Origin: Morchella semilibera | Taxonomy: Eukaryota > Ascomycota > Pezizomycetes > Pezizales > Morchellaceae | DNA: 64,000 bases | Assembly: GCA_009192285.1 (NCBI GenBank) | Contig: WBVU01000016.1 | Coordinates: forward strand, 1,499,101 to 1,563,100 | Reading direction: 5' to 3' | Shown: piece by piece, positions 59,926 to 64,000 of the stretch | Numbering within the stretch: the first letter of the stretch is position 1 | How the letters are laid out: each line of letters opens with the position of its first letter | The notes under the pieces: generated by a model | The model's database searches: none | The model's input: only the letters and a program-made list of their open reading frames with translations | Told to the model about the DNA's origin: nothing | Program-made: the position numbers and the translations under genes

Positions 59926-62900
59926 TACTCGTAATGTTTGTTTTACTTGTTTCGATTCTTGTTTTTCATTTTTTCTTTCAAGCTGTACGTATATCCTATG
60001 CCGAGTGGCTCAGCACAGGTTTCTCCCCTCTCTTTGTCCTTGTCTTCGACTTCTAGTTCTGTCTCTGGTGTCCCCTCTGCGGAAGGTTTTTTAGATCAAT
60101 TAGTTATTGATCTGTATCTGATAAAAAACAAAGTTTCAAAACCAAGACATAGGTTGACGCCGGAGCATCCAGAATCGCGCTCATTGATGAGAGATTCGTA
60201 TGCTACCTTCAACTTCTTATTTCCCTGCTCATTCAACCCCATAAAGTCCAAGTCATCGGTGTGTTAGGGTTAGTGATCAAGTATATTAATTGTCTACACA
60301 AGCTAAGGGTTATCCCGGGAGCCCGATCAACCCAAATACAGGGAGGATCTAAGTGACACACAACTAGAAACTCATGTGAGAGAGGAGAGCACCCCTACAG
60401 ATACAACAGCTCAACCCAAATCAGGGACGTAATCCCAAATTTGAGTCTCACAACAAGAACAGTAAAGACAGAAACGCTTCCCGGAACCCTAAGCCCAGCC
60501 CGTAGCGGGGCGCAGCCTCGGACCGGGCTGGCAAGTAGGCACAGAAGAGACACCTCCAAAAGAAAACAATCCAAGCGAAAAAAGGTACCATAAGGGATAC
60601 CTCAGGCCCTAGATGATCCTACAGTTGCAAAACATCAGACAATTGTATCTTCAGATGTTTTTCTATCCAATGGCATAACGAGTATTTTTTGAGGGTGATA
60701 TCAGTACGATGTAGATGGGGAGGTTGAGAGGGTGGATCATTGCTATCTTTGACAATTTTGGAAGGCTTGATGCGTATCGTAGCAAGTAATCAAATAGTGA
60801 AGTTTAGTCATATTTCAAAACAGATCTGAATGATATCTGGTGAGTCAAAGTGTTGAATTTTTTTTCTCCTTACTGCAGCAGGGATTCCTTACGGCAAATG
60901 ATATTTCCATGTGAGCAGGGGTGTGACAGGTGTCTTTGATCCACAGATTCCATCCACTACACTAAAGGCGGTTTTTTCCTTATATATAGTGGTTTCTTTG
61001 TGGAGAGAGAAACAGTTTCAAATCTGTTACACTACAGAAATCTTGCTTCACCCGGGGTTCCGTGATCCGAGGTGCGACTGTATTATATGAACTTTTCGCT
61101 CTTAGCAAGCCTAACATGCCTTGTCTGTCTGTTACCCTCTTATATCTCGGTTCGTACAGTAGGACATTCCACTCTGCATGTTCTCAACGTTCGGACGTTG
61201 CCAATGGACATTCAACATATTTGCAGAAAAATAATTTACGTGTAATGAGCACCATAATGGGTCCAGAAATGAACTTTGCGTGTCTCACCAAGCTATCCAT
61301 ATTTTTTGAATGGTGACCCGCCGTTCCCAACACATTTCATAGCTTACCGGTGCCTAAAAAAATGCTTTACTAACATCCACAGACTCGTATTTTCCAAGGA
61401 CTGTGGTTGCTACGAGTAGGTATTTGCAAACTGCGCCTAAATGTTTGCTGCTGTAGGAAATGGAAACAGCTCCTGGGGGCGAGGTGACCAAGAATTGGGG
61501 TTGCGGTAGGGAAGTCCAGCCAGAACGAACTAGGCTACAGTGTTTGGGGGTAGAGGAGGGGGGTATATGAATGTAGGTCTGCGTGCGGGGTGAATCCGGC
61601 AGAATGGGAAGACGTCGGTCAACTGGTTCATAGATTATCACTCGCCCACATCAGGACATCTCCTAGATTATACTTACCCCCCTCCCCCCCACCCACAGCC
61701 ACAGCACACTGACTCACCCACACGCGCGCGACTCGGAGAAATAAACAAAGAAAGAAAAAACCACACTGTGGTACCGGATTTCAGGATCGAACTAACCGTT
61801 GAAACCTGGCCCGGTTGGAAATCAATCAAAACACATAACTACATACCTGTCATAGTCTCATCGCTTAAAGTGCCCTTACAGCGCCCAGGGTGTCTTTTCA
61901 TCATCCGAGTAACCATAGAATCATAGCCTATCACTCGGTCCACCACCCGCACCAGAGCGCAGCCCTCCACACCCCACAGGCAGAATACGCAGTCATGCAA
62001 TATCACTCGGCACAAGCACCACCCTTCTCCGCGTACCCCCGCTAAACGTCCCCTGTTCTCCATACAATGCGCCTTCGGGCTACATGCAATCAGAATGCGC
62101 CAGGGTTAGGGTTACCATTATTTTCAGGGCGATCTGGCCAGGCCGTGGAGTATGTGACCACGATTACTGGAACGGGCGCTGCGGAGGCCTGCGGGTCCAC
62201 AGGGAGATGAGGAGGGTGGGGGGAGGGATATGGATCCGGTTGGTGCCGGTGTGCAATACGGCGTTCCTGATGTATCCGGAGGTTAGGGGCTATCACGGGT
62301 GTCACTGTTGGCATGTGTGATCTTGTTCGCATGGCCGATGGTTTTCTCTCTGTCGGCCGCTGCTGTAGATATAGGCTGCATGCCCGATAGCGCTCGCTGT
62401 CCACGTTAGCGCATAAGCGTGGACGAAGCATGCTATCAGCCACCGGCGGCTCCACCGGCCGGCGCCATGGGCTCAGCACTATCCCCTACCAGCCCTGGGC
62501 ATGCACCTCAGTAACGACAAAACTCTGTATCATATGTACCAGCCATTCTCGGAACCCGGAATTGTGGGGCATTGGCCAGCTGCCGATCCCTGTGGACCCA
62601 GAACTCCAGCGGCCATGCGGTGTTGTAGAGGTCGGTGCGGACAGTTGGTACACGGGAGGTGGGGTCACTCGTTTGCTGCCGACGCCTTTTCCGGCGGGCA
62701 GCGGGGGAGGGGCAGCACGTGCATTCTGGGCTGCCTTTTACGTCACCGGCGCTGTTGAAGCATCTGAGGCGGGGCTGTCTGGCCTGGGGCGAGTAAGTTC
62801 TGTTATCTGATATATAGTCAAAGCGGGCTGTTCTCTGCGTGGCGGTGGCGGTGCGGTCCCCCGCCGCGCTGGGGTGGGCTCGTCCGTGCTCTAGGAATAT

Positions 62901-64000
62901 GGCGCCGGCTCTCGGGGCTGGTGCAGCAGCGAGAACAGCCGGCGGCAATAAGATTACCAACCAGGAGAGCATCAGCGGGCCGTGCTTCGCAGTCGGTGCC
63001 AACACCACAGTCTCTCACTCGGACGCAGCCATCACCGAGAACGGGCGCGGCGAGACTTCGGCGTCGCCCGGTACGCATTGCTATTTGCCGGGTGCGGAGT
63101 TGTAACAGGGTATGCGATAAGGGTAGGGCGACTGTGTCCCACGTGGCTGGAACGCCGGGCTTGGGATAATGCATGCGGCTGGAAGCGAGCGGCGGTGCAG
63201 GGAACACCGCTTGTAGTACAGGCGCATCGGAAAGTTGCCTCAGTCAGCCCTGGCCATACGGAGCGACATCTGCCCCATGATCAACGATACGAGATCTATG
63301 TTCTGGTGGTGGTGCCGGGGGTCCCAACGGTACAAACTGTTGGATCTCTATCCCCAGCGGTTGATATACGCACACTGGGTGTTTGAGACCGGGAACTACC
63401 TGCGATCTCCAGCTGAATTCAACGAACTGGTTAGACCACCAGTCCTGATTGATGAACCGTTAACCGTTTATTCAAGAACAAACAGTCCAGTTCAACCGTG
63501 AAGCCAGAAAACCGGTAAACAACTGGATATCCTGCCCAAGACGAAGACTGCCGATGGCTAGGGTGGCACCACGATAAACGGAACAGAATTGCTGCATACT
63601 CTGTACACAGAGTAGGTACGTTGCCGGGTGCTACCACATGGCGGAAGGGCCGAGACAACTGCATGCAGGAACCTGAGACATCGTGTCTCACCCGCCGCAG
63701 CCCTGCATACCGCACGTGGGTGCATATTCCCGGCGATAACTGCCCCACCCCCATGGGCCCCACCCCCACCCCACCTGTTGTACTGTTGCCCTGTTGCCCT
63801 GTTGCCCTACTGGCCACAAGCCATTCAGCCCCCATGCTTAAGCTCTTCAACTATCGCGAGCATGTCTCTCCAGGGCCCTTATCTTCAGCTGAGAACCTTA
63901 CACCAGCAGCCCATGGCGCACTCTAGGCCTACATCTACGACCTAGTGCGACATTGCATTTTCCAGCATTACCCCGAGTGCCCGACTCTGTGTACTGCAAC
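59926..64000. other. Right-hand 4 kb: spacer, then GC-rich overlapping open frames
   Basis: From 59926 to about 61.9 kb I see no gene. Near 61030-61075 there is a sequence whose complement begins TACAGTCGCACCTCGGATCA, which looks like one end of a pogo/Fot-type element without a clear partner. From about 62.0 to 63.9 kb the base composition turns GC-rich and both strands carry overlapping open frames. The plus frame 62430-62810 includes FWAAFYVTGAVEASEAGL and is followed by a good donor (GTAAGT at about 62790). The minus frame 62508-63008 begins with a hydrophobic, signal-like stretch. Neither has a recognisable domain, so I leave the coding strand open. Short direct repeats (GCCCTGTTGCC) lie near 63782-63810. 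Confidence 0.4.

Noticed and set aside
61030-61075. Single pogo/Fot-like terminal sequence
   Set aside because: Only one end is clear; the candidate partner near 60616 (TACAGTTGCAAAACA) matches too weakly to define an element.
62508-63008. Minus-strand 166-residue frame starting with a hydrophobic signal-like segment
   Set aside because: The rest is low-complexity and basic with no family pattern, and it overlaps equally good plus-strand frames.

Overview
The window looks like nuclear DNA of a filamentous ascomycete with a large, gene-poor genome. Genes carry short GT-AG introns (about 50-150 bp). A Dicer-like RNase III gene and several fungus-specific families are present. The genes lie in long AT-rich, repeat-laden spacers holding PIF/Harbinger and Tc1/mariner-pogo type elements. 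The low gene density and element content would suit a Pezizomycete such as a truffle relative, but that placement is inference.

Layout. 1.0-2.4 kb (-): a Cys-rich, single-pass membrane protein in four exons. 3.06 to about 6.7 kb (-): a Dicer-like gene with two RNase III domains and a dsRNA-binding tail; its 5' exons are uncertain and its RNase IIIb active site is altered. 6.7-13.6 kb: no convincing gene, several inverted-repeat (MITE-like) elements and a 43-base G run. 13.7-15.3 kb (+): an intact five-exon alpha/beta-hydrolase protein (SesB-like). 17.5-18.95 kb (-): a decayed paralogue. 23.9-24.8 kb: a broken gene resembling a transposon-associated DNA-binding protein. 25-34.4 kb: pogo-like MITEs, a Tc1/mariner transposase relic and a decayed multi-pass membrane protein gene. 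37.85-39.03 kb (+): an intact two-exon conserved fungal protein. 46.27-49.40 kb (+): an intact six-exon protein with the same N-terminal module and SesB-like hydrolase fused directly to about 13 ankyrin repeats. 50.8-51.5 kb: an orphan decayed ankyrin tail. 54.95-55.78 kb (-): an intact three-exon fungal protein of unknown function. 55.94-58.65 kb: a complete-looking PIF/Harbinger DNA transposon with terminal inverted repeats, a SANT-like gene and a two-exon DDE transposase. 59.23-59.93 kb (+): a two-exon coiled-coil protein whose start codon abuts a Harbinger-like MITE. 60-64 kb: no resolved gene; GC-rich from about 62 kb with overlapping open frames.

The main signal is the set of related hydrolase genes: one stand-alone, one fused to ankyrin repeats, one decayed, plus an orphan ankyrin tail. 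Fungal SesB-like hydrolases with ankyrin sensors belong to the NLR-like self/non-self and immune repertoire, but here no NTPase domain sits between effector and repeats. All three hydrolase copies begin with the same roughly 110-residue N-terminal module, which I cannot assign to a named domain. The splice phases and exon lengths of the two intact copies match exactly through the catalytic exons. I therefore propose effector shuffling, with gain or loss of the ankyrin sensor, in a transposon-rich setting.
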